From: Edolisoma coerulescens
Lineage: Eukaryota; Chordata; Aves; Passeriformes; Campephagidae
Length of the DNA stretch: 64,000 nt
NCBI GenBank assembly: GCA_013397115.1
Contig: VWZW01004028.1
Location: 1 to 64,000 of the forward strand
Reading direction: 5' to 3'
A program made the position numbers and the translations under genes. The notes beneath the pieces were generated by a model. That model saw nothing but the letters and a program-made list of their open reading frames with translations, was not told the origin of the DNA and did not search any database. Positions 35,301 through 50,300 of the stretch are shown piece after piece (the stretch's first letter is position 1; each line of letters starts with the position of its first letter).

Positions 35301-38300
35301 TCTAGTTCCATCCCTCTGCCAAGTGCAGGGACACCTTCTAGTAGACCAGGTTGCTCCAAGCCCCATTCAACCTGGCCTTGAACACTTCCAGAATGGCTGT
35401 TGTCCTCCAGCTGGTCACCTTTATTCCATTTAATGCTGGTGTATGTTGGTAAGCAGAAGGTACGTTAGGTCCCAAGGCAGCAATAACATTAGTGCTGGAA
35501 TAGCAGGGAGCTCACTGGGAAGGCTGGACTATGCTATGTGTACTCACAGTGGCCACATTGTGTTTCAGAGACACCAGGAAGCCCACGGTCTCGCTCTCCG
35601 CGGTTGGTAAGTCTGATGTGTGTGATGTAGGCAATAAACAACATTATTGTTGCATGCCCCTACTGTTACTCCTCCCTCCCTTCATGCTCCAAGGCCAGGC
35701 ATGGCAAAGTACAGAAGTGCCACCACGTGTGATTGTCCCATGTAGGAGCAGCCTGAGAGGCTCCAGTTCACAATTCCTTTTAGAGAAGCAGAATTCAGAA
35801 GAGATGTGGAGCCCCTGAGGTTCCCAGGCATGGAGGGGCAGTTACGGTCCTTGAACTTGCTGCCCTGACATTGGTGAACAGCCACAGAGAGCTTCCACCC
35901 TGCTTAACCATCCTGCTGCACTGCTTGTCCTGGGTTGCCTGTCTGTAATTTCCTCATGTCCTTTTATGTTTGGTTGAATCAGTTGAGGAACTAAACCACA
36001 CCCCAGGCAGCACTGTGCCAGCCTGTCCCCTTGCTCACTGAGGGCTGGATACAGCAGCTGGCTGTATCTGCTTCCCAGGGGCACCTGCAACGTGCAAGGA
36101 GCACTCAAGGTACTGTCTTTGGGCTGTGCTTGCTCTGGAAAGGCTCTTGTCCTGGCTGCTGGCAGGGTGAGTGTCCAGCCCCTGCAGTACCACCCGCTGG
36201 CAGGTGCTGCGTGTCCGTCCTCTCCGGCTGGAGCTGGGACTGGGCACGGATGATGAGCAAAACGTCCTTTCCCTGAGTTACTGTCCCCAGTACTGGAGCA
36301 ATCCTCACAATGTGTAACTCTCATGCTCTGCTGCTTACATCTCCTTAGGCTACACATCTGCAGCAGCTCCCATTCCCCTCCCAGCCAGCAAACCTCTCTG
36401 TCACAGAAATGCAAAAACCTTACTGAGTCAGAGAGAAGCAGTGGTCGGTTCTGGTGTCTGGGGTGAGGTTTCATGGCTGAGCCAGCCCAGCAACCTGCTC
36501 CCCAGAAAGCTTCCTTGCTTCCTTCCTTCCTCCTGTGCCTAATACTGTTAAATGCTGGTCCAGACGTTTGTGTACCCTTCAATGAGTGGATCAAATCAAT
36601 CAACTGGCAGTCTGTTTGCAGCTTTTTATCCCCCAGAATAGCTTTTTGCCAGGTTGTCAGGATGAATCTGCTCACCATGCAGCAGGAGGTGGGTAGTGGA
36701 GGTGGGGAATAGCAGCAGGCTGAGATCTGTTTAGCTTTCTCATGGATCTCACCTTTCTGATAGCTCAAAAGGTTTGAAAATACTGGCAGAATAAGGATGA
36801 ACTGATGCATTATGCTTACAATATCTGAATAATCCACATTAACTGAAGCTGTGCTTTGTTTCGTATTAGAAATAACCACCCATCTTCTGGTTTGACTGAG
36901 TCCCTCATGATATCATATATAAGTCACATCTGGACCATCATCCAGTTTCTTTACACTGTCATTGATGTCTTTGACTTCTGTGGTGTATTTTGACAGATGG
37001 ACCTTCTGGTCCACCCAGTGAGTCCACCTCCAGCTGGCCACACCTAAGGTCACCTGCACAGCAGCCTTCTCCTACACCTGTATTTTAATCATAGATCAAT
37101 AGCACTAGTTGCCTATGTAGCAGCTGATAGTATGGAGGGTGGTGGGGAAATTAAACAGGCCCTAAGCCCCTGGAAGTAACTTGAATAAAAAGAGAGGGGA
37201 TTTGGGAAGGAGGTGATGAACCTACATTTCTGGTCTGGAGGAAGTTGCTCCATTGGAGCTAATGGACATGATATTTTAATCAGGTACAGCCCCTGGCTAG
37301 AAGATGTGATAAAGATCTCTAGGTGTGCAACTGGAGCACTTGCTTTGCCATCCTGAGGATACAAATGATACACTGGGGAATCAGGAGTTAATAATTTTCA
37401 TGCCATCCTTCATGCTGGCTTCTGGGATATCCTTCCTCTGAACTGCCTTTCCTGGGCTAAGAGCAGCTCTAGGCCCAGGCCATGGGACTACTGTGCTGTT
37501 TTCTCTTTAATTGCTTGTTTTGGCCTGCTCTGTTTGTGCTGCAGCTGGAGCTTCCCAGGTGAAATGGAACAAGAAAAATGCCAACTGTTTAGCAACAAGC
37601 CACGATGGGGATGTCCGAATATGGGACAAAAGGGTAAGCTGAGGGCTTTTGAGCAGTCTGTATATATTCCCACCTACACAATACAGATATTCCTCTGGTG
37701 ACATAAATACTGAGGAAATGTACTACTTTATCCCAAATCTCTGTTGTGGGTCAGTTTAAACTAGAGAGAATTGGGAGTCCAAGAGCCTGAAGAGAGTATG
37801 TAGGTAGCCTCCTTCCTCAGAAACTGTGCCCATTAACATTTTCCTTTTGATCTCATAGTACTTAACTGTGTAACTGAGTATAAAGTGTGGTTTAGGGCTG
37901 CACTTGGTGACTGGAATTTGCCACACCTTCACAGGATATTTTCTTCAACTACTTTTGCTGAGGTATTTGTCATTCCCCAGCAGGGATGGTTGTTCTAACT
38001 GTCTTGCCCTTGTTAAAGTGTCTCTTTTTATGCCAAAGAACTAGACCAAATTTCAGGAGTCCTGTGTTGGGAAGGACAATGTCTCTCCTTGCAGAAACCC
38101 AGCACTGCAGTGGAGTATTTGGCAGCTCATCTCTCCAAAATCCACGGTCTGGACTGGCATCCTGACAATGAGTATACACTGGCCACTTCCAGCCAGGACA
38201 ACTCTGTCAGGGTAAGTGTTGCTTCTGCAATTCCTGCTAGGGAGGTGGAAGGATGGTGGAGCAGATCCCCTTCTGCTGCTGCTGAAGTTCTGGGGAGTGC

Positions 38301-41300
38301 TTTGCCATTGGCAAGATCTGGATCTTCATTGTTTGGTTTCTGGCCACCTGGTGTGTTGAGCCAGGACTGCACTTTCAGAACAGGCCGAGAGGTCATTGAA
38401 GAATGGGTGCACATATGTTTGCCACATATCTGTGGTGATTAGGGCAGTATTGAAGCTGAAAACAACTGCCTTTGCCTGTTGCTTGCCAGAAAGGAGCAGA
38501 CCACAAATGCCAGGAGAGCCTTTTTTCTGAAATGCAGCGTTGCCAGCCTCAAGCTGATTACCGCAACTTGAGGGGAGACATACTTCAGCCACTGGAGTTT
38601 CCAAACTCATGTTGAACAGGATTATCAGTAAGGGACTGCCGCAAGCACTGCTGTGCAGGGCCTCTTACTTGAGGGGAAATAGTGTGCTTTGTATGTCAGC
38701 CAAATGGAGTTCATTCACATTGAGCTAAGCTCTGAGGCGAATGCAATTGATGTGTATTCTAGCAAAGCAAAAGGTTAGATTCTTCATTAGAAAATTAGCA
38801 GTAACAGCAGGGTGGGCCTGCCTCCAGCCTGGACTGGCACGTTGGCTGGCAGCCTGCAGGGTACCTTGTAGCTCTGAAAGCCCAAGCAGGCTGCCTGTCT
38901 CCCTGCTCTAATTACTCAAGCTATGATCACTGTGAATATGACCCCAAGTCACTCGTTTTCTAAGGGATGCTGCCAGATGCTGATAGCTTGGTATTTGTCC
39001 TTTGGGGCCGTCTCTGCTGTTAATGAATGGGATTACTAATGATGCTGTGGGCACCCTGGCATGCTTTTTGGTCTGTTCTATCTGCAAGCCACATGGAAAA
39101 CTACAGCCTGAAAGTATTGCCAGCTGACTCCTGCCTTTGCTTGCCTTTCTCTTGGTTTGTTTTTTGGTTGGTTTTTTTTAAGTTCTGGGATTACCGTCAG
39201 CCTCGGAAATACCTCAATATCCTTCCCTGCCAGGTTCCTGTCTGGAAGGCAAGATACACGGTGAGTGAGAAAGTCCTACCAGCTCCACTTGTGCTCTGAG
39301 AAGAATGCACAAAGAGACATTAAATAAAGAACTGCCAAAGGGTTTCTCACCAGTTCTACTTGTGGACATTAAGTTGATTTTAAAAATCCCTCTTGGTGCC
39401 TAAAAGGCCTAGAAAAGCAGCATCTGTAGTGGGGGCATTCAGGAGAAGGAGTGAGCAAGCACCCACCCATGTGAAGCTAAGGCTCTTAACATCAGTCATA
39501 ACTGTTTTCTTCCGCAGAGATCTGAATGTGGCCTGAAGCCAGTGCTGTGCTTTGAATCTTTGATCCCCTTTCCTTGTCCTGAGAGTGGGGAGTGTAGGAC
39601 TGGGTTCCATGTTCCTCTGAGCATTGTGACCCTGATGAGCTGCTGGGGCTCAGTCGCCAGGTAGCAGCTCTTGCAGCTCCGGGCAGATTGCACTGGATCC
39701 CCAGTGAAAAGTCTGGTGAAATTCATCCAGCCTCACAGCTGAAAAGTGAGGAAGCAGCAGAAAGAAGTTATTAGTCCTAAGTGAGCTGCATTGAGGATCT
39801 CAGTGTACTACATCTTACCACTTGAAACACAGTGTTTTTGCACAGCAGTTGCCTTGGACCTTCCCAGTTTTTGGCCTGATTCTGTTTTGTGCTGAGTTCA
39901 TTTAAAACCTTTGCATTTGTGTTGTTCGGAAAAGGGAAAAATGAAAATATGATAATAGCAGCATGGGAACATAACTCTCCCTGGCTAACTGGAAGGGTGT
40001 TTCTCTCTCAAGCCTTTCAGCAATGGGCTGGTGACAGTGATGGTCCCCCAGCTCCGTCGGGAAAACAGTCTCCTCCTCTGGAATGTCTTTGACCTGAACA
40101 CACCTGTCCACACTTTCGTGGGACATGATGATGTGGTGCTGGAGTTTCAGTGGAGGAAGCAGAAAGAAGGTGAGTTCAGGGCTGAATGTGCTCTCTTCCC
40201 TGCGCTGTGGCTGTCAGCTAACCAGGGGTGTGGAGACTTGCCTCCTGGTTGCAATGCTGTTGCTGTTTGACTCTTGCCTTTCCTTGGAGTAGCTCCTGCC
40301 CACCTTCCTGCCCTCCACTGCCCCCCTCAAACTACAGCTGTTCTGTAGTGGTTTTATGGCAGTGCCCACAGAAGCACTGCCTTGTTTCCATGCTAACAAA
40401 GCAAATCTACCAAATGCTGAGTGGGTCAGTGGTGACTCTCATTGCCTCCACTCTCCCAGGAGTCTCTTTTTAAATGAATCTTTCAGAATAAATTGTGTAA
40501 ATTATTAGATAGGTGCATGAGTGCAGGCACCCTGCCCCTGCTCAGAGCTGCAGGCTAACCAATTAACGCCTCATATCATGGCCTGGACCAGCAGCCTCCA
40601 GCATATCCCAGCCTGCAGACCCAGCAAGCTCACCTTATTTGTGTGCTGGCCAAGGCAAGGGAGGAATAACATGGGTTGAGTCTGCTGTTAGAGTTCAGTC
40701 CTGACTAAATTTTCTAGTGTAAGCAGCTAAGAATAGGAGATTCCATACTAGAGGTTGCATAACCACACAGAGCACAGCTTTGTTTCCAGCACCTCAGCTG
40801 CCACTGACAGAATGTGCACGTCTGGCTTTGGTGTCACTTGTGCTGCAGCTTTGCAGTGCTGTGTAAAAGTGCTGGTCCAGCCCTCGGCCACCAGGCCGCT
40901 CAGCTGCTAGGGCCATTCAGTTAAGTCACCTCCTTCTCCATATCTTGATTTTCCTCTTTCAAAAAGAGGAGAGCAATGGAGAACTGTGTTAGGATCTGGA
41001 GGCACAGTCTAAGCCAGTTTGTGAATGAACATTGAAGCAGGCTTGAGCTACAGTTGGTTGTCTTAGCTGAGTTAATAGATAGATGCCCAGGGCTGGATGG
41101 CTTGCTTGTCTCAAGCAACATAAATCAATCACACAAACATTCCAAGTCTGCTTCAGTGTGGAGACAACCAAGATAGCACAAATTTCCTTCCACAGAGTCC
41201 GTTGTGCTGTATTTAGACAGCCCCTATGCCTCAGCAGAGGGGTGTAGGAAGCAGCTGTGCAGCAGCAAATTCTTAAGCATAGCAGCTGTTTGACAAGGGA

Positions 41301-44300
41301 AACTTAAAACTGTATCACAAGACCTAAACATGGACATAAATAGGTCTGTGTACCTCTGCCTGTTGATAGATAGTATGTGGTTAGATCTATTTCCTTACAA
41401 CCTGAACTTGGCATCATCCAACTCTTTCAGAAGCAGAAAGAGGAAGGGCAGAACCACTTTCTCTTAGCTTAGAAATGTTTTAAAACATCTACCTTTTGAA
41501 ACAGATTTGATGAACTAAAAGATATTTTCACAGTTATAGTTGAGAAACATTTATTTTTACTATACTATTTCTTCTATTTAAATAAATATTGTTGTGGGTC
41601 TTGTTCATTCCTGGTTGGAAAACTTGTGTCACATTCATTATACTTTGTGCTTTTGGCTTGTAAATCACAGCCTGTTTAGAGGTGTGGTAGCTGTGGTGTG
41701 GGGAGGCACAAAGGCTGATGTACCTGGGTCAATTCCAAGCAGAAAAGGACTTGCTCTGCCTTAAACTTTTAAGTTTAGTGCCTTATCCATTGGATGTGCC
41801 TGCTGGCTCGTTTGAATCTGTTTGTGCTAAACACAGGGCTGAAATAGTCTCTGTTTTCCACTGGGGTCTCCAATTGTTTCTGTCCTCTTTAGGCTCTAAA
41901 GATTACCAGCTGGTTACGTGGTCCCGGGATCAGACCCTGCGGATGTGGCGGATTGACTCTCAGCTGCAGAGGGTATGTGAACACTCTGCCTCTTGAACCC
42001 TGGACAGTTTTCTTACAGGCTGGATTCACCTCCCCTTCCATGCACTCCCAGTCACTCCTCTGATATCCTAGAGCTGCAGACACAGCAGCCAGCTGCTACT
42101 TCACTTTCCTCTTCTCCTCCAAACCAAAAACATCCCCAAGGAGACCTGTGATGGGGTTTCTCTTTTGAGCCTGTGTCTCAAAAGTTTCTGTGGCTGTGCA
42201 AAGCTGCTTTGTTGTCTAACATTAAATGCAGAATTTTGTTTGGGGAAGGTAGAGGGCAGTTACTGCCTGCATTGCCTCTAAAATGCCACATCCCTGGCTG
42301 CAAGGCTGTATTTCTTGGCAGTTTAGGTGCCAGATAAATGTAGGGACTGTGCCCTCCTCTACCTCTCCTTGTGTCCATTGCCTCTAAGCCTGGGGTAGGC
42401 GGCGTGAGTGTGTGGATCTGCAGTTACAGATTCTGATGGAATTACTAGAACACCTCTGCTGGCTCATACCAGAGGTTCACCTGGCCACCGTGGGCCACAT
42501 GGCCCTGTTACATCTTCAGCTGATGTCTTGGGAGGGATAAGAACGAAGCAGGCACGGAGTGATGTTTCTCTCAAATGCCCTGTCAGCCTCCTGCAGTTTG
42601 TGACTTAAAGGCTCATTGAGCTGGCGTCTTTGTATTTGATAGAGCTTGATGAGTTTCACTTCCATAGACTTGTTCTGTCTTTTCTTTGACCTGTGTAAAT
42701 TTTTGTCACCTTAAATATCATAGCAACAAGGAATTTCATGGCTTTTCTGCATGTTGTGTGGAAAACCAGCTCATTTGTTTATTTTGCCACCTTATTTCAT
42801 GCCATTGAAGATTAAATGAGCCATATTCTCTGTGCTGCTGATAATTCCGTAGCCCTCCATCGTATCCCTTCTCAGCTGCCTCCTTTTTCAAGTCGAAAGG
42901 TCTTGATTTAATTCATCCTTAGTACTAGACCTTTGATTGTCCTTTTGCCTTTCATGACCCTTTTTCAGTTCTACTATATACCTTTGGGGATGGGGATCTG
43001 AGCTTTGTTCTTTCCAAAGAATTCTCAGTACTTAGTTTAGTTTTTAAATTGTTTGGCATAATTCCATGAAATCATCAGCTTAGTCTGGCTTCTACATCTC
43101 GTTCCCTCAGCTCGAACTTGCCATTTTTTCCCAATGTGTGTTGCTTTATATTTACCTGAGCCAAAGTTCATCTTTCATTTTAATACAGTTTAATACAGTT
43201 ACTCTTGTAAGGTCCTTCTGTGATTGTTTGCCGTCAGCCACGCTTGTTACTGCCCTGAAAAACTTGGTGGCATCAGCAAACCTGGTCATGTCGCTATTCA
43301 CCTCCTATTCCAGGTTTTTAATGAATATGTTGAGAAGCATGTGTCCCAGCACAGATCCTGCAGGAGTCCTGCAGGTCTGTAACAAACTTTCTCTGTGAAA
43401 AATGACCCTCTACTCCTACCTGATATATTTGTGAACATTTGATTTCTTTCCTGTCTTTCAATCAATTGTTCATTCATGTCAGAGCCTTTATTTTACCTCT
43501 ACTGGCTCCCACTCTTTTGTCCTTGTCTTTGTCTGGATCAAACTACACACATGATGGCATGTTGCTGGTGACCAATGCTGTAATTTGCTACATCACACCC
43601 TTATCCTTTCTCTTCCTTTCATCTTCCCAGTTTTCCTGTGCTGAACTTAAAATCCAGGGTTTTATAGTCTCATTTTGATACAGGACTTAGAACAATAGGG
43701 CCCCAAGTATGTACCTGGATCTTTAGATCCTACTGGAGTGTAAATACCAAATGCAGAAAGTGTGCTACTATTAAATTTGATCTAAAAAATTGAACTAGTT
43801 TTAACAAATTAATTCTAGGAATTAAAATAATACTGGTTTTAGTTTTGACTAAAGGTAAACTTCTATTACTTGGACTGGCCCTGTCAATGAAGTGGCTTTT
43901 TAAGTGAGCAAGAGATTTGGCCAGGCTGTCTGAGGTGGCAGAGTTGAGGGTGCTGGAAAGTGGAAGATCACCTGTCTTTGTCACACGAACAATGCAGTCT
44001 TAGTCATGACTATTGCGTGGACAGACCTGCCTTGCAAATCCATCTGTCTGGAGAAGTGAGTTGTTTAGTGGTGGCTCTTCCCCCCAGCTTGGATTCTGTT
44101 GTGCAGCATGTGGGTGTGTTTGTTCTTTTCAGCTCTGTGCTAATGATATCCTGGATGGAGTCGAGGACCTCATCGATGGCATTTCTCATCTGCCAGAGCC
44201 AGACAAGACCCTTCATCCCCAGGATGCAGAGCCCCAGCATAACTCTGGACATGGGGATGAGGAAGGTGAGAGAAGTGATGGCTTGTGGAACCTCAAACAC

Positions 44301-47300
44301 CAGCATCTTTGTGTTGGGAAGAAGATATATCTTGGTATAAGAAAACATCCTAGGCAAAGCACAACCTGCTGCTGTTTCAAAGGGTAACGAATTCCTCATC
44401 AGGGAGGAGGAATAACACCAGGGGTTCCTCAGGATGGTCCTTCCAAGTTTTTTCTCTTCTAACACAATGATTCTAGCTGTAAAATGAAGCTCTTCCTTGT
44501 CATGATTTTAATTTAATTGCATTCTCTTCAGGTTGTAGTTGTGGCTTGTTGCCAAAAGTAAGGCAATCAGAAGTAAGTTCTGCCTTCTAAGAAGATAGAT
44601 TAGTTTAAGCCAAGAGATGAGCCCACAGAAGAGGGAGTGTGTCAGTAAGGCACTCTGACACAAGCTGCTTACATCACACCTGGTACCTAAACACTTCTGC
44701 TGGGGTCACTGTGTGAACTGCTCTAACCAGGAGGTGTTTGCTGGTGTCTTCACCAGAAGTAGATACAGAGACAGGTCATGAATTTTTGGTCATGTATTGA
44801 TGAGAGGTGGCTGAAGGCTGGCAGAGCAGAGGGGGAGGGACAGTATCTCTAGCTTCTGAAATAGTGAGGGGTGGATGGGAGAGACTTTGACAGAAAGTGT
44901 TTGTCCCTACAGAAAAGAAGGCATGCAAGGAAGGCGTATGAAGGAGGGTTTGTGTGGTTAAGGCTCTGGCCAGATTAAACATTCAGGGTTAGTGTTTGAA
45001 CAGTGTAAGTACCAGAATAGAAGAGGTTATAGCATCACATGGTGATGATGTGCATGGAAAAAAGGTACCTAAAGAGATTTCTACAGCTACACTGAGGAAG
45101 AAGAATTGGGTGCAGCAGTGCCTTTATGTCAGTTTGGGTTTAAATTCACAGCTCCTTTCTGTGTTGTAGTCGTGCCACAATGGATCCCCATGTGATGGGT
45201 TTAGGGGGAAGCGATTTGATCTCCCTTTGGCTTGCCAATAAACTGCAGAGAAGGGGAAAAAGTGGTCTAATGTCTGTCCTTTGAATAAAGGAGCAGTTGA
45301 GAGGTCCCTTAGTGAAAGTTTCCTGCTCAGCAATTGCCAGTGAAGTTCCTCTCTGCCTCCTGTCCTGTGTGGCAACAGAAGAAGTTTCTGAAAGGCATCA
45401 GAACTTCTGTCTATGCCAGGGTTTTCTAAGATGATAGAAAAAAACCCAGCTACTTGTGCTCCCCATGAGCAGTACTTCTGGGGCAGTGCAACCTCTCTTG
45501 CTCCAGCTGGGAGCATTCTCATTCTGGCTGCCTGACCTCTCTTTTTTCCACAGGAGAAAGCGAACTCTTTCACTGTCCCTGATGAGGCACATCCATACAT
45601 CCCATGTGGTTTCTGTGTGGGTCTGGTTTCTGTGTGGTTTCTTCTTTGGTTCAGACTGGTATGGTTTTCCTTGTGGCCAAAAGGAATGAATATGGCTTTT
45701 CTGTAGCAGGGTAGATTTTGCTGCAAATAACACGACTGCAGGATTAATGTACAAGCAAATCCCTAGGTAGGAATTTCAGTTCTTTCTAGCCAAAAAGCTA
45801 TTGTGGACTGTTGGTGTTTCACCCTGGGGGTAGCTGCATTTCAGCTGCAGACAAAGCCTCCATGTTATATTGGTAAAGCACTTTGGGGGATTTTTGAAGA
45901 GAACAGTTCTCTGCAGGTGAATGAGAGCCCCCGGCTGTGCCTTCGCTGCGCAGCTCTCGCTGCTGCTTATAGAGGAGCTTTAGAAATCTGTACAAATGCG
46001 TGGCTTTGGAGGATTAAAAACTAATTGGAAGGGAATGGGAGGAGAAGACAAAGGGAGGCACTGCCCATACTGGGAACCTCAGAGATAGCTTTTCAGTAAG
46101 CTATATGGTGTCTTGAGCTAGAAATAATTATCTTCTCTGAGAGCCACTGATCTTCCTTTAATCTCCTTTTCAGCTCCCTTTTCTGGAATATATCTAAGCG
46201 CTGTAATAAAATTGCAAACAAGAATGATTGGCTAAGCATCCTACCTATACAAATCCAGCAACCCACTGGGCAGTGGTAATACCAGATATTTGTCCCAGCA
46301 GCAAAGTCAGTAACTTCTCAACCTTTTGCTTTTTTTTTTTTTGTTGTTGTTGTTGCTAGGAGTAGTCTGTGCAATTTGATATTGCAAGTGTGAGAATGAC
46401 AGCTGAAAAATCAGGATTTCCCTTCTGTCCTTGGAACCATCATAAAACAATATATTTGGCCTTCTTAAGAAGTGGTGCCACAGCAAAATGCCCCCCAGTG
46501 GAGGTACATAGCAAGAACCAAGGCAAAAGCCAGGCACAGCCACGGGCAGAGACCAGTTCTTCTGAAACTCAGTGAAGTTCGTTATCTTAACTGTAATTCT
46601 TTGTGTCCTGCAGCGCTTGCCTGGCTTTTTAAATGTGTTCTGGCCTTCAGGGATTGTTGTCATCCTGAAAACTGTTGGAACTGGAGAGTTAGACTCAGTA
46701 TTTTGATGAGTCTTTAAAGGCTGTTAAAGCACTTGAGTGCTTTGCAACATTAAATGCAAATGGCTGCTACAAATGAATTAAGCTTCTATTAGGACCAGAA
46801 ATACTCCCTGCTCTCTCCCAAAGCATTGTTATGCTTTGGAAGCTTTCCGTGAAAGCCAGGAGTGGTGGGGAGTTAGTCCCAAAGACCAGAGCTCCTCCTG
46901 GAGACTGCTTTGGCTACAGTTCTTTCCTGCTGAAATGCTGAGATGCTCCACTTCAGCCAATCGTGATTCTGGCAGCACTGTGTAGGGAAGAAAAAGGGTC
47001 TCACATGAGAAGAGAAGGACTATTTAGGACTGTACAGAGTACAGGCAGGTTCTGTAGCCTTCCTGGGAACCCTGTGTGCAGACAGGTTTGGTTTTTTGAA
47101 GAGAAGGGTCAGAAACTTGCCTCTAAACAACAGCTGAGACCCTCCAGCTCACAGGTCTTTGTGAGGTAAAACTCATACCTCCACGTGTCAGAAGAGCAGA
47201 GGAAAACCTGCTGTCTTTGCTGCCTCCTGACATCATGTGAAAAACTCTGCCTGTTATAGCTTGTCTCAACCTGTTTTCCATCTTTCCTGTCAGCCTTAAA

Positions 47301-50300
47301 AGAAGATTTCCTGAATGACCCCCTGGTGGGAAAGAAAACGGACCAGCTGGGGCTGCCTCAAACACTGCAGCAGGAATTTTCACTGATCAACGTGCAGATT
47401 CGAAATGTCAATGTGGAGGTACAAAGTTTTCCTTTTTTAAAAAGAGGTTTTAAGACAAAAGGGAAAAATTCCAAATCAAGCCATTCCCAGTAAAAGGCCT
47501 CAGGCCATGAGGTACTGCCATACTTTTTCTCACACCAACAGGTTTTGTGTGAGAGTACTGCTGTCACATAAATGCGATCAAAAGTAAATTTTCCAAGACA
47601 TCTCTGAACACAATGGATGGAGTAAAAGCTATGGCATTATTAATGTGAAAACAAAGATATTAAACAAAGAGGTAAAGAGAAGACTATCTCTTCTGTAACT
47701 GAACAGAAGAAACTTTTAAGTTAAACTAAGAGACAAATTGGCAAAGACAGCAGACAACACAATACTAGAGAAAAAATGCATTTATTCAGAAGAGCTGCCT
47801 TCCTTCCATACCACATGTGAATTTGATTCTCTTTCCAAGGAAGTGAAAGAAAGGAGGTAAAAAGGAGTAACCTGGAAGAGGATTTTGAGTGCCACATCAA
47901 ATAGACAGAGTTATACTTTGGCAGCTGCTTTTTGGACTAGAAATCATGTTAGGAGGGGATGTGGGCAGGCTGGCTTATTGGAGCCTTTAGAGAGGAACCT
48001 TCTTTGCTGCAGTGACTGCTGTCTGTAAACAAGTTTTATTTTGAGCTGTAGAGATCCCCTTGGCCAGGGATAGTAAGAAAGAGGATAATCCCAGACACTG
48101 GTGTGAGAGAAATGTTTCAGCACAGTAAGTACACTGGCTGATCTTGAGAAGGCTGGATGGTGTTTTCCTCTCTGCCTAGACTGCAGAGTGGAAGGTGACT
48201 TGTTCCATGCAGTTGATCTCATTTCAGCTGGTTCTGAATCCCATCTGCTGAGCACTCCCTATCCTGAACTCTGTCCCTCAGTTTTGGCCTCTCCCTTGCA
48301 CTCCAAACTCTCCTCTGTGCGTGGAAGCTGGCTGGAGGCACAGCAGTGAACTGGGCTGGGAGGCTCGAGGCAGCTGCCTGTCTCCTTTCCCCACCCCTGT
48401 GGTTTCACAGCTCATGGCATGATCCAGATGTAGTTTTCTGAGACAGTGGTGCAGGATCTTAGAAGGTGCCTGTTACTGCTGCACTGGGCCTGGAGCTCTC
48501 CATGGCTGAATGAAATGGGCTGGGGTGCAGTGGCTATTGGGAGCAGAGCCCCTTTCTTGGTGCTACCTGGGCTGGCCATGATCTCCAGATGCTGGGATTC
48601 TGGAATGTTGGTCTGCTGGCGAGAGCCGAGTCCGTCCCCATCTACCTGGGGCTTTTTGCTGTCATTGTGTTCCCTGCCCTTGAGAACAGCATGATTTTGT
48701 CTTATCTGCAGAGGAATCAGTCCCTCAGCATGAATTTAAGCCACTGTAAGTTTAGAAGTCCTGGGAGATCTAACTAGAGAGCAATTGCTTTTCCTCACAG
48801 ATGGATGCAGTGAGTCGCAGCTGTACGGTGTCGGTGCACTGCGGCAACCACCGAGTCAGGATGCTGGTGATGTTCCCTGTCCAGTATCCCAATAATGCTG
48901 CACCGTCCTTCCAGTTCATCAACCCAACCTCCATCACAGCTTCCATGAAGGCAAAGCTGCTGAAGGTGTGTGAGAAGTATAGAGTGTCTTTATAAATGTA
49001 CAAATGATGGCTACTTGATGTCTGGATTTTCCTGATATAACCAAACATCAGACCTTGCTGAAGACATACCACAGGTCATGCTGAACTGATAAATTGTGAA
49101 GCCCATAGGATGAGGTTTTTGTTGATGTTGCAGCCCAGTATTTGCCTTTTTCCACTGCTTCTTCATTGCTGCTGTATTCCAGTGTGATGTGTATTGCCTG
49201 AGGATCCCTAACATCCTTCTCCTCATGCGGTTGCCCTCAACCCAATAATAGACAAAATGACCAGCTAAGCATCCAGCTGCAGAATGATACTATTTTTGAG
49301 CTGGGATGTTGCTTCCTGCTCTAGTACACAAGCTGCTTTAAAAATGAGGGGATTTTTTTTACACAGGCCCTGCTAATTCAGACCAGGTGTTTGATCATCT
49401 GGTATAGCAAATCCTATTGCTAATGAAATCCTTCCCCCAGCAACACATTGATGGATCAGTTTGGGTTCCTTCCTGAAAAAAAACGCATCCAGTTTGCCAC
49501 AAACTGGTATGAAACATATGGACTGCAATAATATTGAAGCCTAAATCCTGGCTCAGTGTGCTGCTAAGTGAACCTCGGTGCTCTGATCAAAACACACAGC
49601 CATTCCTCAGAGCAGACAGCACACCAGTGGCTCCAGTGGACATTAGGGGGTGTCTGTGGCCTGTTCATGTCCTGGCATCTAAGCTGCCCTGCAGACAAAA
49701 AGGATGTGGGCAAAGCGTGGAGGTAACCATGATTCAAGTTGCATCTTGTGTGTATTCCAGATACTGAAAGACACTTCCCTGCAGAAAGTGAAGCGGAACC
49801 AGAGCTGCCTGGAGCCTTGCCTGCGTCAGCTGGTCTCCTGGCTGGAGTCTGTCGTGGTATGGAGAACTGCGTGGGCTCTCTGCCCTAGTTTGTTGTCTTT
49901 TCCCATGTCCCACACTTCTGACTCTGCAGTGAGAGTTTGGCCTCGTTAGATGTGTAAATAGACCCCTGTGACTGGCCATTATGTTTGTGTGAGCACTTCT
50001 GGTTAATGTTGAAGAGAGCTGGGCAGTTGATTAGATGTGTTTTGTTTTCCTGAAATGAGGCCCTGAAGGTTTGCTGCTTTGGGGAACTCTGATATCCAGG
50101 TTACCAGGAGTGACTGGAGATTGGAGCATCTTAGTGGTGCAGGGTAGCTTCCCAGCTCAGAATATATTTAACTGACTGCCAGGGCATGGTTGTCATCTGT
50201 GAGAGAAGATAGGAGGCCTCAGGTTGTTGATGGATTCATTCTTGTCTGAAAGGTAGTGGCAGATGTCTTTACCTCCTCAGTTTTAGTCAAAGATCCTGCT

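Noticed and set aside
44374..44466. Possible CR1 3' tail in WDR59 intron 12
   Set aside because: Only a few bases (GGTCCTTCCAA and a final ATGATTCTAG) resemble CR1; too short and diverged to call.
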